The position numbers and the translations under genes were made by a program. This document shows, piece after piece, positions 15,405 to 24,788 of a stretch of DNA of 64,000 nt (the stretch's first letter is position 1; each line of letters starts with the position of its first letter). The notes beneath the pieces are model-generated. The model was given only the letters and a program-made list of their open reading frames with translations, searched no databases and was not told the origin of the DNA. This stretch comes from JABDKJ01 sp964609215 (GTDB lineage Bacteria; Bacteroidota; Bacteroidia; Flavobacteriales_D; JABDKJ01), in the NCBI GenBank assembly GCA_964609215.1, contig CAZSQZ010000005.1:124001-188000 (forward strand), read 5' to 3'.

Positions 15405-17295
15405 TTTGCTTTACGTTTTTAAAGAATTCTTGAATTTCGGAATATTTTTCTGGTGGGTATACTCCTTTTTTAATTTTTAACTCTTTTTCAATAATCAGGT
15501 AATTGGCTTTTTGTTTGAGACTGAGTTGATATTCCGCAAATTCACTACTTTCAGACATATTCCCTTTAAACTCTGAAAACTTTAAATGCGAAGGGATTTC
15601 CACTTTTATATGACTTCTATATCTGGAAGACCTGAAGAAAACAATGTCTTGATACCTGCTTTTGGATTTCCCCACTTCTGGCATATCAAAATCGAGAATA
15701 TTTAATGGCAGCAAGACATACTTACCTGCATGTTCTAATAATTTGCTAGACGAAACATTATATTTTAAGTCCATTTGAAAATCATTGACCTTGTTCTTTG
15801 CACATAAGATATCACCTTCAACCTCAACATTTGTGAAATCATTGCTGAATTGTTTTCTAATATATTTTGAAAGTTCCTTTTCGTTAAAATCCATTAAATC
15901 GGAATAGTTTGACATAGGTATGCCAATATAGTTTCTGTCTATTTCAAAGCTGGTATTATCTTTTGTTATTCGGACTGAAATACTATCTATAATTTGATTT
16001 TCATCAAAACCATAAGTAGGAGTTCGAACGATTTCTCCATTTCCATTTCCGTCAATACTTAAGCAAAGTCTATCATCTGTAAAATCCCCTAAAAAATTAA
16101 AAGGCAAGTTTTTTGAAGTGCAATCCACCCAGGCAGTATCCCCATTCCAAGGAATAGAAAGTATAATATGATTTCCCTGTGTTGATGAAGCAAAATTGGG
16201 TTCGTATGATACTGGGTAATCACTTTCCGCATGAATTTCTATGTAATTAGCATCTATATCGTATTGGTCTAGAATTGATTTCATGTAAAAACTCAATGCT
16301 TTACAATCTCCATATTTTTTATCGTGAACTTCTTGGCTATACATGGGTTGTATAGCGCCTTCATCTAAACTTATATTGACATAGCGAGTGGTGTTTTGTA
16401 TATATTCATAAATCAATTTCGCTATTTCAAATTTGTCATCTTTGTCTTTAATCAGCGGATTAATGTGATTCCTTACATTGCTAACCAGATTATTCCGGCC
16501 CACTAAGAAATTTTCGTGACGCCATGTTGCAAATTCGTTCCAATTGCTATAATTGCCTTTAAAACCTTCAAACTTAAAAGCTGATGGACGGACAAAAAGA
16601 ATTGGAAATACATCTCTAAATCCCGGAGAATATTTTTCTGCTTTTATGGCGGGGAGGTTTGCAATTTCAAATTTATTCTTTTGCGCTGTCTCCCAATTCA
16701 AACCCTCTAGATTCTTAGGGTAAAACGAAAAACTATCTGAATCTTTTGAAATTACATGAAAACTAGATTTTTCGACCGAAACATTATATCCTTGAATGGG
16801 GTACCAATTTCCAGGGAATGTATTCTTTTTTTCAATGGTATATGAATACTTTAAAGTGACTGGGTATCTGGTAGAGTTAATATTCAGGTACTTGAATCGA
16901 AAATCAGTAAACATGGAAAACCCATCATATGAGGCATGATCCTCTATGTCCTTATTATTATAGCTTTCAATAAGAGATCCATTTTTATCAAGGATTTCAA
17001 TTTTAATGGCCTTGACCTTATCGCTTCCTTCTTTATATCCTTTATAGAATGTCAAATGAGACTTTCCAGACTTCTTTAAAACGGTAATGGCATAGTCTTT
17101 AGAAAACTTTGCTTTTGAGGCATTACTAAAATCCAGTTCATTTCTGTCATAGCGAACAACAGCATCCGCGTTTTTTCGCATATTCTCAGATATCAAACTA
17201 GAACTTAATTCAGGATATTGACCAAAAACTATGGTTTGAAGAAATAAGAACAAAATGATGAATATTGTCTTGGGAAAAGAAGTGATAGTTTTCAA
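15364..17295 (-). CDS. DUF3857 and transglutaminase domain exported protein
   Basis: This 643-residue protein has a signal peptide (MKTITSFPKTIFIILFLFLQ), an N-terminal DUF3857 domain and a central transglutaminase-like domain with an apparently complete triad. The cysteine is in KKYGDCKALSFYMKSIL, the histidine in GNHIILSIPW and the aspartate in AWVDCTSKNLP. It is probably a periplasmic or outer-membrane associated cysteine peptidase or transferase of unknown substrate. The start is TTG at 17295, placed directly before the signal peptide. It overlaps the degenerate paralogue downstream by 41 bp. Tandem DUF3857 pairs are common in Bacteroidota. Confidence 0.85.
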   Translation of the reverse strand: MKTITSFPKTIFIILFLFLQTIVFGQYPELSSSLISENMRKNADAVVRYDRNELDFSNASKAKFSKDYAITVLKKSGKSHLTFYKGYKEGSDKVKAIKIEILDKNGSLIESYNNKDIEDHASYDGFSMFTDFRFKYLNINSTRYPVTLKYSYTIEKKNTFPGNWYPIQGYNVSVEKSSFHVISKDSDSFSFYPKNLEGLNWETAQKNKFEIANLPAIKAEKYSPGFRDVFPILFVRPSAFKFEGFKGNYSNWNEFATWRHENFLVGRNNLVSNVRNHINPLIKDKDDKFEIAKLIYEYIQNTTRYVNISLDEGAIQPMYSQEVHDKKYGDCKALSFYMKSILDQYDIDANYIEIHAESDYPVSYEPNFASSTQGNHIILSIPWNGDTAWVDCTSKNLPFNFLGDFTDDRLCLSIDGNGNGEIVRTPTYGFDENQIIDSISVRITKDNTSFEIDRNYIGIPMSNYSDLMDFNEKELSKYIRKQFSNDFTNVEVEGDILCAKNKVNDFQMDLKYNVSSSKLLEHAGKYVLLPLNILDFDMPEVGKSKSRYQDIVFFRSSRYRSHIKVEIPSHLKFSEFKGNMSESSEFAEYQLSLKQKANYLIIEKELKIKKGVYPPEKYSEIQEFFKNVKQNENLQCILETTQP

Positions 17296-17410
17296 TGGAT
17301 TAAGTTCAGGAGTTCAAATTACTATTTTTTAATCTAATTCATAATATGCCCTGAATAATCCAAATAATGATAGCGGGAAAAATAGGGGCGTCCCAGAAAA
17401 AACAACCAAT

Positions 17411-17456
17411 AAAAAAACCCTATCAAACCTGGAATATTACCAAGAAAGATAGGGTT
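17411..17456 (-). terminator. Rho-independent terminator after trxA
   Basis: A perfect 9-bp stem, AACCCTATC (17416-17424) with GATAGGGTT (17448-17456), is separated by 23 bases. On the minus strand it is followed by a run of T (17415-17411). It lies 23 bp past the trxA stop, the right place and direction to end the trxA transcript. Confidence 0.75.
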
Positions 17457-17478
17457 CAATTTTTTTTTGAACGCAATG

Positions 17479-17796
17479 CTATAAATGCGCGTCTATTTTG
17501 TCCGACAATACATTTTTAGGTACCGCTCCAACTGATTTATCTACCACCTCACCATTTTTAATAAATAGTATAGTTGGTATATTTCTGACACCATATTTCG
17601 CAGAAATCTCTGGGTCATTGTCCACATTAACTTTTCCAATAACCGCCTTTCCATCGTACTCGTTTGCCAACTCATCAACAATTGGTCCTACCATTCTACA
17701 TGGTCCGCACCATTCCGCCCAAAAATCAACCATTACTGGTTTATCAGATTTTAATGCTAATTCTTCGAAATTTGCGCCTGTAAATTCTAAAGCCAT
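17479..17796 (-). CDS. trxA: Thioredoxin
   Basis: This standard 105-residue cytosolic thioredoxin has the WCGPC active site in VDFWAEWCGPCRMVGPI, the cis-proline segment RNIPTILFIKNGE and the usual C-terminal helix. It keeps protein thiols reduced and supplies ribonucleotide reductase and peroxiredoxins. It is a single-gene transcript, with a terminator 23 bp downstream and a TACATTTG box in the leader upstream. No unusual insertions or missing residues are visible. Confidence 0.97.
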   Translation of the reverse strand: MALEFTGANFEELALKSDKPVMVDFWAEWCGPCRMVGPIVDELANEYDGKAVIGKVNVDNDPEISAKYGVRNIPTILFIKNGEVVDKSVGAVPKNVLSDKIDAHL

Positions 17797-17824
17797 AATT
17801 TTAAATAATTTTCGATTCTATTAT

Positions 17825-17832
17825 CAAATGTA
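17825..17832 (-). promoter_or_regulatory. Candidate -7 box for trxA
   Basis: On the minus strand this reads TACATTTG, matching the Bacteroidota -7 consensus TAnnTTTG, 28 bp before the trxA ATG. A TTG lies about 26 bp further upstream (complement of 17859-17861), somewhat beyond the usual -33 spacing, so only the -7 element is convincing. Confidence 0.4.
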
Positions 17833-17958
17833 AATTTTAAATACGATAACCGTCTGAACAATCTCAAATAATTATCACAATCCTAGTAGCACAATTTGCT
17901 TGCCAATGTTAATAAACTGCCAAAGTGGCATTTTCGGTACATTTTTCAACTAAAACCT

Positions 17959-20900
17959 CTAATTCAAGGCATACTTTACATTGCCAAAATCGTCTAAAGC
18001 TTCAAAAAACTCCGAATTCGCAGCTATTTTTTTACTTCGAGATGGCATGGAAATAGATTTGCCATTGTTATCGAAGACCTCAAATTTCAGCTTACAATCT
18101 CCCTTATTATCTTTAATAAGGTGATTTAAACGACTGAGAAATTCCTCATTTAAGTCCGATAATTTAAGGGAAACCTTTACTTCTTTAGTCCCTTTATTCA
18201 TTACGTCAGCTAATAGCTCGATAGTATTGATTTTGAATTCAATCTCTCCTTCTCTAAAACGGTGTTTCTGGGATCTACCATTTACCATCAAAAAATTACC
18301 CACATGCATGAAATGTTTCATCATCAAATAGGTCTCTCCGAACAGGGTAAACTTATGATCGCTTTTATAATCCTCCATTTCAAATGAACCAAAAGGTTTC
18401 CCATTCTTAGTCATCCTATGCTCTACCTTTGTTACCATTCCTGGTAACTTAAAGACTTTATTGACATAGTTTTCTATGTTTTTCATATAGCTTAAATCCC
18501 CGGCAGCAAAATGTTCAATTTGCTTTTTAAAATCATCTAATGGATGTCCAGAAACATATATTCCAATAACTTCTTTTTCTTTTCGAAGCATTTCTAAATC
18601 AGACCAAATATTATCAACCTCTGGAATCTCTGGCTTCTTAATTTCAACCTCAAAAGCATCCCCAAATAAATCCGGTGCTCTATCATCATTTGATTGCAAT
18701 GCAGCTCCAAATTTCATCATGTCCTCCATAAAAGTTCTATCACCTTCATAAGGCACGATATACTTTGAACGCATAATACCGAAAGTATCAAAAGCACCAC
18801 CTAAAATCAGATTTTCTATACTTCTTTTATTGGCTGCTCTTAAGTCTATTCTGGAAACAAGATCAAAACAGTCTTTATACTTCCCGTCTTTATTTCTTTG
18901 TTCAACAATACTCTCCACTGCATTGCTTCCTACTCCCTTAATTGCTCCCATTCCAAAACGAATTTCTCCAACCTTATTTACGGTAAATAAATATTCTGAT
19001 TCATTTACACATGGTCCTAGAACTGGAATTCCCATTCTTTTGGACTCACCCATAAACTTCTCAACCGTTTTTATTTGATTTAGGTTATTGGATAAAAGAG
19101 CGGCCATAAATTCTCCTGGATAGTTGGCTTTTAAATAGGCCGTTTGGTATCCTAACAAAGCATAACAAGTGGAATGAGATTTATTAAACGCATAAGAGGC
19201 AAATGCTTCCCAATCCTTCCAGATCTTATTGACCTTTTCTTCTGCATGGCCATTTGATTTGCAGCCCTCCATAAATTTTGGAAACATCTTATCCAAAACA
19301 TCTTTCTTCTTTTTCCCCATTGCTTTTCTCAAGACATCGGCTTCACCTTTAGAGAAATTTGCCAGTTTTTGAGATAATAACATCACTTGCTCTTGATAGA
19401 CAGTAATCCCATAAGTAGCTTCCAGATGTTCTTTGCAATCTTCTAAATCATACTCAATTTTTTCCAGACCATGTTTTCGCTTGATAAATGAAGGAATATA
19501 GGCCAATGGCCCCGGTCGATATAGAGCATTCATTGCAATAAGGTCATCGAACTTATCTGGCTTAAGGTCTTTCATATGCTTTCGCATACCATCAGATTCA
19601 TATTGGAATATTCCTACCGTATCTCCTCTTTGAAAGAGCTCATAAGTTTTAGCATCGTCTAAAGGAATATTGTCAGCTATAATCTCAATTCCATGATTCT
19701 GTTTTACCAGAGCAATAGCATCATCAATTATGGTTAAGGTTTTTAAACCCAGAAAATCCATTTTCAACAGACCTGCATCCTCAACTACCGAGTTATCGAA
19801 CTGCGTGCAAACCATATCAGAATCCTTGGCTGTAGCAATTGGAACAAGGTCTGTCAAATCTGTTGGAGTTATAATCACTCCGCAGGCATGAATTCCAGTA
19901 TTTCTTACTGAACCTTCTAAAATTCTTGCCTGCCCAATAGTATCAGCAGAATCATCATTTCCCTCGGCTGTCTTAAAGAACTGTTCAACTTTCTCTAGTT
20001 GTTCACTCGGGAATTTCTTTTTTCGTTCCTTTTCATCATAAGAGAACATTTTCTTGAGAGAAGTGAAATCTGGAATTAGCTTGGCAATTCTATCCGCTTC
20101 ATGCAGAGGTAATTCCATGACTCTTGCAGTATCTCTTATAGAAGACTTTGCAGCCATGGTTCCGAATGTTATAATCTGAGAAACTTGGGAAGCTCCGTAC
20201 TTTTTTACTACCCAATCTATGATTTTATCTCTACCTCTATCATCAAAATCTATGTCTATATCTGGGAGCGAAACTCTTTCAGGGTTTAGAAAACGCTCAA
20301 AAAGCAGATCGTATTTGATTGGATCTACATTGGTGATTCCAATGCAATAGGCCACCGCACTTCCAGCAGCACTTCCCCTTCCTGGTCCAACAGAAACTCC
20401 CATTGATCTAGCTTGAGAAGTAAAATCTTGTACGATAAGGAAATAACCCGGATACCCTGTGTTCTCTATAACCGCTAATTCAAAGTCCAGTCTTTCCTTG
20501 ATTTCTTCTGTAATTTCACCATATCTCTTTTTGGCTCCTTCATAGGTTAGATACCTCAAATATTTGTTCTCTCCTCTGTTCCCTTCATCCTGAGCATCTT
20601 CTGCAACAATAAATTGTTCTGGGATATCAAATTTTGGAAGAAGAACATCTCTTCTTAAAGTGTATCCTTGGAACTTGGCCAACATTTCTGAGAGATTATC
20701 TATTGCTTCAGGCATATCAGCAAACAAAGCCTTCATCTCATCAGCTGTCTTGAAATAAAATTCTTCATTTGGGAAGCCAAATCGATAATCTCTTCCTCTT
20801 TTGCCAGTATATTTTTTGGGGGTTGATTGATTTTCGGCATCCTTAACACATAACAAAATATCATGTGCATTGGCATCTTCCTTATCAATGTAATAGGTAT

Positions 20901-22263
20901 TGTTTGCCGCTATCATTTTGATATTCATTTCGCGAGCAAACTTTTGCAGAATCATATTGACCCGATCTTCTTCAGGAAGACCATGCCTATTTAATTCCAG
21001 GTAAAAATCGTCTTCAAAAGTTTCTTTCCACCATCTACAAGATTCTTCCGCCTGTTTTTCCCCAACGTTCAAAATAAGCGATGGAATTTCTGAGAAAATA
21101 CCACCAGAGAGCACAATCAAATCTTCTTTAAACTCTTCTACCAGAGCTCTATCGATTCTTGGAACATAATAGAAACCATCAGTATAAGCTTTTGAAGCAA
21201 GCTTGATTAAATTTTTATAACCGTTTTCGTTCTTAGCAAGAAAGACAATACCATATCCATTGTCTTTCATACTTTTATTTCGATGGTCTTTACAAACATT
21301 CAATTCTATTCCAACTATTCCAAGAATATCATTCTGTTCGCAGGCATTTACGAACTTAAAAGCTCCAAATAAATTTCCATGATCGGAAAAAGCAACTGCC
21401 GGCATATTTAATTCCTTTGCTTTCCCGACCAATGAATTGATATCGGTTGTTGATTGTAAAATTGAAAACTGCGTATGATTATGAACATGGAAAAAGTCTG
21501 TACTCTTGCTTTGCTCAACTTTAACCTCTTTTTGATATTCATCAATTACATCTGACTCCTCACCTATTTCATCTTCTAGTTCTCCATAGGGTTGGATGTT
21601 AAGCCCTATAGCCTCAATCCTTTCGGGATTATTTAATTTAAATGCATGAACATCTTCTGCTGTCCAGTTGAATAGATTCGCATTCAAAACATCTCTTCGT
21701 ATCAATTCGAAGAAGCAACGAGCAGTAGCTTCAACATCGGCAGATGCATTGTGAGCGGCATCAAATCCTTCATCAAATAAAATATGATGTAGCTCCTCAA
21801 GTTTCGGAAATTTAAATTTGCCCCCTTTTCCACCAGGTAGCTGACAAAAATCCACGGTGGACTTCATGGTATCAACTACACCAAGACTATGAATTGAACT
21901 TTCTAAGCCCTTTCTATGATATTCCGCTCCGACAACATTGATATCAAAACCAATATTATGACCAACATTGAATTTAGATTTTTCCAACGCAGTCTTGAAT
22001 TCATCCAAAGCAAAGCTTAAATCAACGCCTTGCTTTTGCGCTCTTTCTGTAGAAATTCCGTGAATTTGTTCCGAGTTATAAGGAATATCAAATCCTTCTG
22101 GTTTGATAATGAAATTTTTAACTTCAATTAAATCTCCTTTAGCATCGTGCAGTTGCCAAGCAAGCTGAACCATTCTGCAAGAATCATAGGCTTTTAAATC
22201 TGTATATGGAGCATTAAAATAGGCAGGAAAACCTGTGGTTTCTGTATCGTAGATTAAAAACAT
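17959..22263 (-). CDS. dnaE: DNA polymerase III alpha with fused proofreading exonuclease
   Basis: This replicative polymerase of 1434 residues carries its own DEDDh 3'-5' exonuclease at the N-terminus: motif I YDTETTG (residues 5-11), motif II HNIGFDIN and motif III HNASADVEATARC near residue 170. Next comes a PHP domain (FFHVHNHTQFSILQS near 255), then the C-family polymerase core with PDIDIDFDDRGRDKI holding the catalytic aspartates. The fingers, the helix-hairpin-helix region and an OB fold (PGMVTKVEHRMTKNGKPFGS near 1265) follow. The fusion is found in many Bacteroidota and puts synthesis and proofreading in one chain. It is an isolated gene between trxA and an HD hydrolase. Confidence 0.95.
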   Translation of the reverse strand: MFLIYDTETTGFPAYFNAPYTDLKAYDSCRMVQLAWQLHDAKGDLIEVKNFIIKPEGFDIPYNSEQIHGISTERAQKQGVDLSFALDEFKTALEKSKFNVGHNIGFDINVVGAEYHRKGLESSIHSLGVVDTMKSTVDFCQLPGGKGGKFKFPKLEELHHILFDEGFDAAHNASADVEATARCFFELIRRDVLNANLFNWTAEDVHAFKLNNPERIEAIGLNIQPYGELEDEIGEESDVIDEYQKEVKVEQSKSTDFFHVHNHTQFSILQSTTDINSLVGKAKELNMPAVAFSDHGNLFGAFKFVNACEQNDILGIVGIELNVCKDHRNKSMKDNGYGIVFLAKNENGYKNLIKLASKAYTDGFYYVPRIDRALVEEFKEDLIVLSGGIFSEIPSLILNVGEKQAEESCRWWKETFEDDFYLELNRHGLPEEDRVNMILQKFAREMNIKMIAANNTYYIDKEDANAHDILLCVKDAENQSTPKKYTGKRGRDYRFGFPNEEFYFKTADEMKALFADMPEAIDNLSEMLAKFQGYTLRRDVLLPKFDIPEQFIVAEDAQDEGNRGENKYLRYLTYEGAKKRYGEITEEIKERLDFELAVIENTGYPGYFLIVQDFTSQARSMGVSVGPGRGSAAGSAVAYCIGITNVDPIKYDLLFERFLNPERVSLPDIDIDFDDRGRDKIIDWVVKKYGASQVSQIITFGTMAAKSSIRDTARVMELPLHEADRIAKLIPDFTSLKKMFSYDEKERKKKFPSEQLEKVEQFFKTAEGNDDSADTIGQARILEGSVRNTGIHACGVIITPTDLTDLVPIATAKDSDMVCTQFDNSVVEDAGLLKMDFLGLKTLTIIDDAIALVKQNHGIEIIADNIPLDDAKTYELFQRGDTVGIFQYESDGMRKHMKDLKPDKFDDLIAMNALYRPGPLAYIPSFIKRKHGLEKIEYDLEDCKEHLEATYGITVYQEQVMLLSQKLANFSKGEADVLRKAMGKKKKDVLDKMFPKFMEGCKSNGHAEEKVNKIWKDWEAFASYAFNKSHSTCYALLGYQTAYLKANYPGEFMAALLSNNLNQIKTVEKFMGESKRMGIPVLGPCVNESEYLFTVNKVGEIRFGMGAIKGVGSNAVESIVEQRNKDGKYKDCFDLVSRIDLRAANKRSIENLILGGAFDTFGIMRSKYIVPYEGDRTFMEDMMKFGAALQSNDDRAPDLFGDAFEVEIKKPEIPEVDNIWSDLEMLRKEKEVIGIYVSGHPLDDFKKQIEHFAAGDLSYMKNIENYVNKVFKLPGMVTKVEHRMTKNGKPFGSFEMEDYKSDHKFTLFGETYLMMKHFMHVGNFLMVNGRSQKHRFREGEIEFKINTIELLADVMNKGTKEVKVSLKLSDLNEEFLSRLNHLIKDNKGDCKLKFEVFDNNGKSISMPSRSKKIAANSEFFEALDDFGNVKYALN

Positions 22264-22327
22264 TCAGCTGAATTAAATAGGTAAACAAAATTAAATTTTA
22301 TAGAAATCCAGAACGTAATAATGCCGT

Positions 22328-22969
22328 TTAAATATCAACAGAATCCCATTCCTTTAAAAACTGATACAGATAATTTTTAAGGAAGGAGTGTCTATGCTCT
22401 GCAATTCGCTTTCCTTCTTTTGTATTCATAAGATCCTTTAACAAAAGTAGTTTCTCATAGAAATGATTTACAGTCGTTGTCTTCGCATTCTTATATGCTT
22501 CGAAGGAATGGTACTCCTGAACGGGGATATCTGGATGATAAATTGCTTGTCCCTTTTTTCCTCCATAAGCAAAAGTTCTCGCTATTCCAATGGCACCAAT
22601 TGCATCCAATCTATCGGCATCCTGAACTACCATAGCCTCTAGAAAACTGGCTTTGGTGTTAACTGCATTGCCCTTAAATGATATCTGAGAACACGCGTCA
22701 ATTAAGTAGGTTATATAGCTTTCCTCAACACCTAATTTTCTCAAAAGTCTTTCACAATTTCCGTCACCAGTGGTTAGCTTGTAATCATCCATTTCGTGTA
22801 ACCAAGCTATTAATTGACAATCTAGCATATTTGCGTCTTCCTTTTGACCAATGTGCTTAGCTAATTTGACTACTCTTTGAATATGAAAATGATCATGACC
22901 ACTGGCATCTGTCTCAAACTGTTTGCAAACACTGATTCTGACTGCTTCTAAAAGACCTTCCTTATCCAA
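22328..22969 (-). CDS. HD-domain phosphohydrolase, YedJ-like
   Basis: The 213-residue metal-dependent HD-superfamily hydrolase has HDHFHIQRVVKLAKHI (first His), AWLHEMDDYK (the HD-like pair, here H-E in place of H-D) and the conserved VVQDADRLDAIGAIGIART signature shared with E. coli YedJ. The likely substrate is a nucleotide or phosphate ester; which is unknown. The start is TTG at 22969, because the next in-frame codon upstream but two is a stop and no ATG is available. It diverges from rpsP, whose ATG is 121 bp away. Confidence 0.85.
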   Translation of the reverse strand: MDKEGLLEAVRISVCKQFETDASGHDHFHIQRVVKLAKHIGQKEDANMLDCQLIAWLHEMDDYKLTTGDGNCERLLRKLGVEESYITYLIDACSQISFKGNAVNTKASFLEAMVVQDADRLDAIGAIGIARTFAYGGKKGQAIYHPDIPVQEYHSFEAYKNAKTTTVNHFYEKLLLLKDLMNTKEGKRIAEHRHSFLKNYLYQFLKEWDSVDI

Positions 22970-23090
22970 TTGAACTTAAGTTGATTTTATTCGTTAAAGA
23001 TTAGGAATTTCTTCAGAATTGGCGATATTTGCGCCCTTAAAAATTTAAAATTAGTTAACGGGGTTTAGGACCCTTTTAAAATTATTAATT

Positions 23091-24080
23091 ATGGCAACAA
23101 GAATCAGACTTCAAAGACACGGAAAGAAAAGATACCCATACTACTACATTGTAACCGTTGATGGAAGAGAAAAGAGAGACGGTAAATACATTGAAAGGTT
23201 GGGTGAATATGATCCTAATACAAATCCAGCAACAATAAATTTAGACTTTCATAGAGCCCTGCATTGGTTACAAGTTGGTGCACAACCTTCGGACACAATG
23301 AGAGCGATCCTTTCCTATAAGGGAGTGCTTCACAAGAATCATTTGTTAAATGGAGTAAAGAAAGGTGCTTTTTCTGAAGAGGAAGCGGAAAAGAAATTCG
23401 CTGCTTGGTTAGAAGAAAAAGAAGGAAAAGTAAGAGCGAAAAGAGAAGGTCTTATTGCTAGTGCTGATGCTGAATTAGCCGAAAAAATGAAGGCTGAAAA
23501 GGCAATTGCAGATAAGAGAAGTGCAGAAATTCTGGCTAAACAAGCTGCTGCTGCGGGTGTTATAGCTGCTGCCGCTGCTGGTGAAGCGGAAGATGCAGCT
23601 GCTGTTGCTGATGAAGCTGGAGAAGTTGCGGAAGATGCAGCTGAACAGGCAGAAGTTATGGCGGATGTTGCGGAAGCTGCGGCTGAAGAAGGAAATGCAG
23701 AGATTGCTACTGAAGCTGCTGAAGCTGCTACCGAAGCTGCCGCTGTGGCGGAAGAAGTTGCGGAAGTTGCAGAGGATGCTGCTAAAGAAGCTGAAACTGC
23801 TGCTGAGGCTGCTACCGATATTGCAGAAGAAGCTACTGAAAAAGCGGAAGAGGCAGTTGCTGCTGCAAAAGAAGAAGGAACAGTAGAAGCGAAAGAAGCT
23901 GCCGACAAAGCGGTTGAAGCTGCTGAGGCTGCTACAGAAGCTGCAGAAGAAGCGAAAGAAGACGCAGAAGAAGCGAAAGAAGACGCTGAGGAAGCTAAGG
24001 AAGATGCTGAAGATGCTGCCGAGGCTGCGGAAGAAGCCGTTGAGTCTGCAGAAGAAGCTGCTTCTGAGGAAGAAGAATAA
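23091..24080 (+). CDS. rpsP: Ribosomal protein S16 with long acidic Ala/Glu tail
   Basis: Residues 1-80 are a canonical S16 (MATRIRLQRHGKKRYPYYYIV; GEYDPNT; RALHWLQVGAQPSDT), a primary assembly protein of the 30S subunit. Residues about 80-150 are a charged extension seen in many Bacteroidota. Residues about 150-329 are then almost only Ala, Glu, Asp, Val, Lys and Thr, with no proline and hardly any glycine, which predicts one very long acidic helix. S16 is normally about 80-180 residues, so this is an extreme length. The tail includes 7-residue repeats of the type AEEAKED. It precedes rimM by 11 bp, a conserved ribosomal operon. Confidence 0.95.
   Translation: MATRIRLQRHGKKRYPYYYIVTVDGREKRDGKYIERLGEYDPNTNPATINLDFHRALHWLQVGAQPSDTMRAILSYKGVLHKNHLLNGVKKGAFSEEEAEKKFAAWLEEKEGKVRAKREGLIASADAELAEKMKAEKAIADKRSAEILAKQAAAAGVIAAAAAGEAEDAAAVADEAGEVAEDAAEQAEVMADVAEAAAEEGNAEIATEAAEAATEAAAVAEEVAEVAEDAAKEAETAAEAATDIAEEATEKAEEAVAAAKEEGTVEAKEAADKAVEAAEAATEAAEEAKEDAEEAKEDAEEAKEDAEDAAEAAEEAVESAEEAASEEEE
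23943..24005 (+). repeat. Three 21-bp tandem repeats in rpsP tail
   Basis: Three consecutive 21-bp units encode AEEAKED three times. The first two units (23943-23963 and 23964-23984) are identical in nucleotides, and the third differs only at synonymous positions. The exact identity points to recent slippage or unequal crossing-over in frame. Confidence 0.85.
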
Positions 24081-24091
24081 GCTGAAAGCTA

Positions 24092-24613
24092 ATGCCTTTT
24101 GAAGGACATTACTATATAGGTAAAGTTGTAAGGCTGTACAGTTATAAAGGAGAAGTTTATATCAGACTTTATATAAACAATCCAGAAAAATACTTAGAAA
24201 TGGAATCAATGTTCTTGAATATTCAAGACAATTTGGTTCCATTTTTTGTTGAATCCATTCAATTTGGAAGTAAGGGCATGCTTCGGGTAAAGTTTGAAGA
24301 CATCGACACAGAAATAGATGCAAAATCCTTATTAAAAAAAGAGATTTATGCTCCTGATTCATTTATTCCCTCCGAAGAATCAGATGTTAGAGAAAAAGAA
24401 ATTCTAGGATTTACTGTAATAGATCGTAAAGAAGGAGAAATAGGTGAAGTGGAAGAACTAATCAATCATCCTGTGAATAAACTTATTAGAATAGAGCAGG
24501 GAGAAAGAGATATTCTTATTCCATTTCAAGATGTTTTTATTCTAGAAATTGATTCAAAAAAGAAAATCATTCAAGTAGATTTACCCGAAGGACTTTTATC
24601 AATCAACGATTGA
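24092..24613 (+). CDS. rimM: Ribosome maturation factor RimM
   Basis: The 173-residue RimM binds S19 and assists 30S head maturation. The N-terminal domain begins YYIGKVVRLYSYKGEVYIRLY, a variant of the usual GKIxKxHGxxGE motif. The C-terminal PRC barrel includes ILGFTVIDRKEGEIGEVEELI and ends DILIPFQDVFILEIDSKKKIIQV. The ATG lies 11 bp after the rpsP stop, so it is co-transcribed. The usual trmD/rplS partners do not follow. Downstream is a 175-bp spacer without an obvious terminator. Confidence 0.93.
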   Translation: MPFEGHYYIGKVVRLYSYKGEVYIRLYINNPEKYLEMESMFLNIQDNLVPFFVESIQFGSKGMLRVKFEDIDTEIDAKSLLKKEIYAPDSFIPSEESDVREKEILGFTVIDRKEGEIGEVEELINHPVNKLIRIEQGERDILIPFQDVFILEIDSKKKIIQVDLPEGLLSIND

Positions 24614-24788
24614 ACAGGCTAATGAAAACTTTTGGTGTTCAATCACCTCCTTTAAGTATTTTAGAATTTGATACATTCAATAAAAATTAGGTTTTATACC
24701 TTTATAGCCTCCATTGCAATTTTATTGGGTTAAACTATATCGGAAAATCCGAGCTTATTAAATTATTATTGATCCTTATTTACTATTA

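Noticed and set aside
23339..23908. 189-codon open frame on the minus strand, rich in Ala and Ser
   Set aside because: It is the mirror image of the Ala/Glu repeats of the rpsP tail; low complexity keeps many frames open, and no independent gene features are present.
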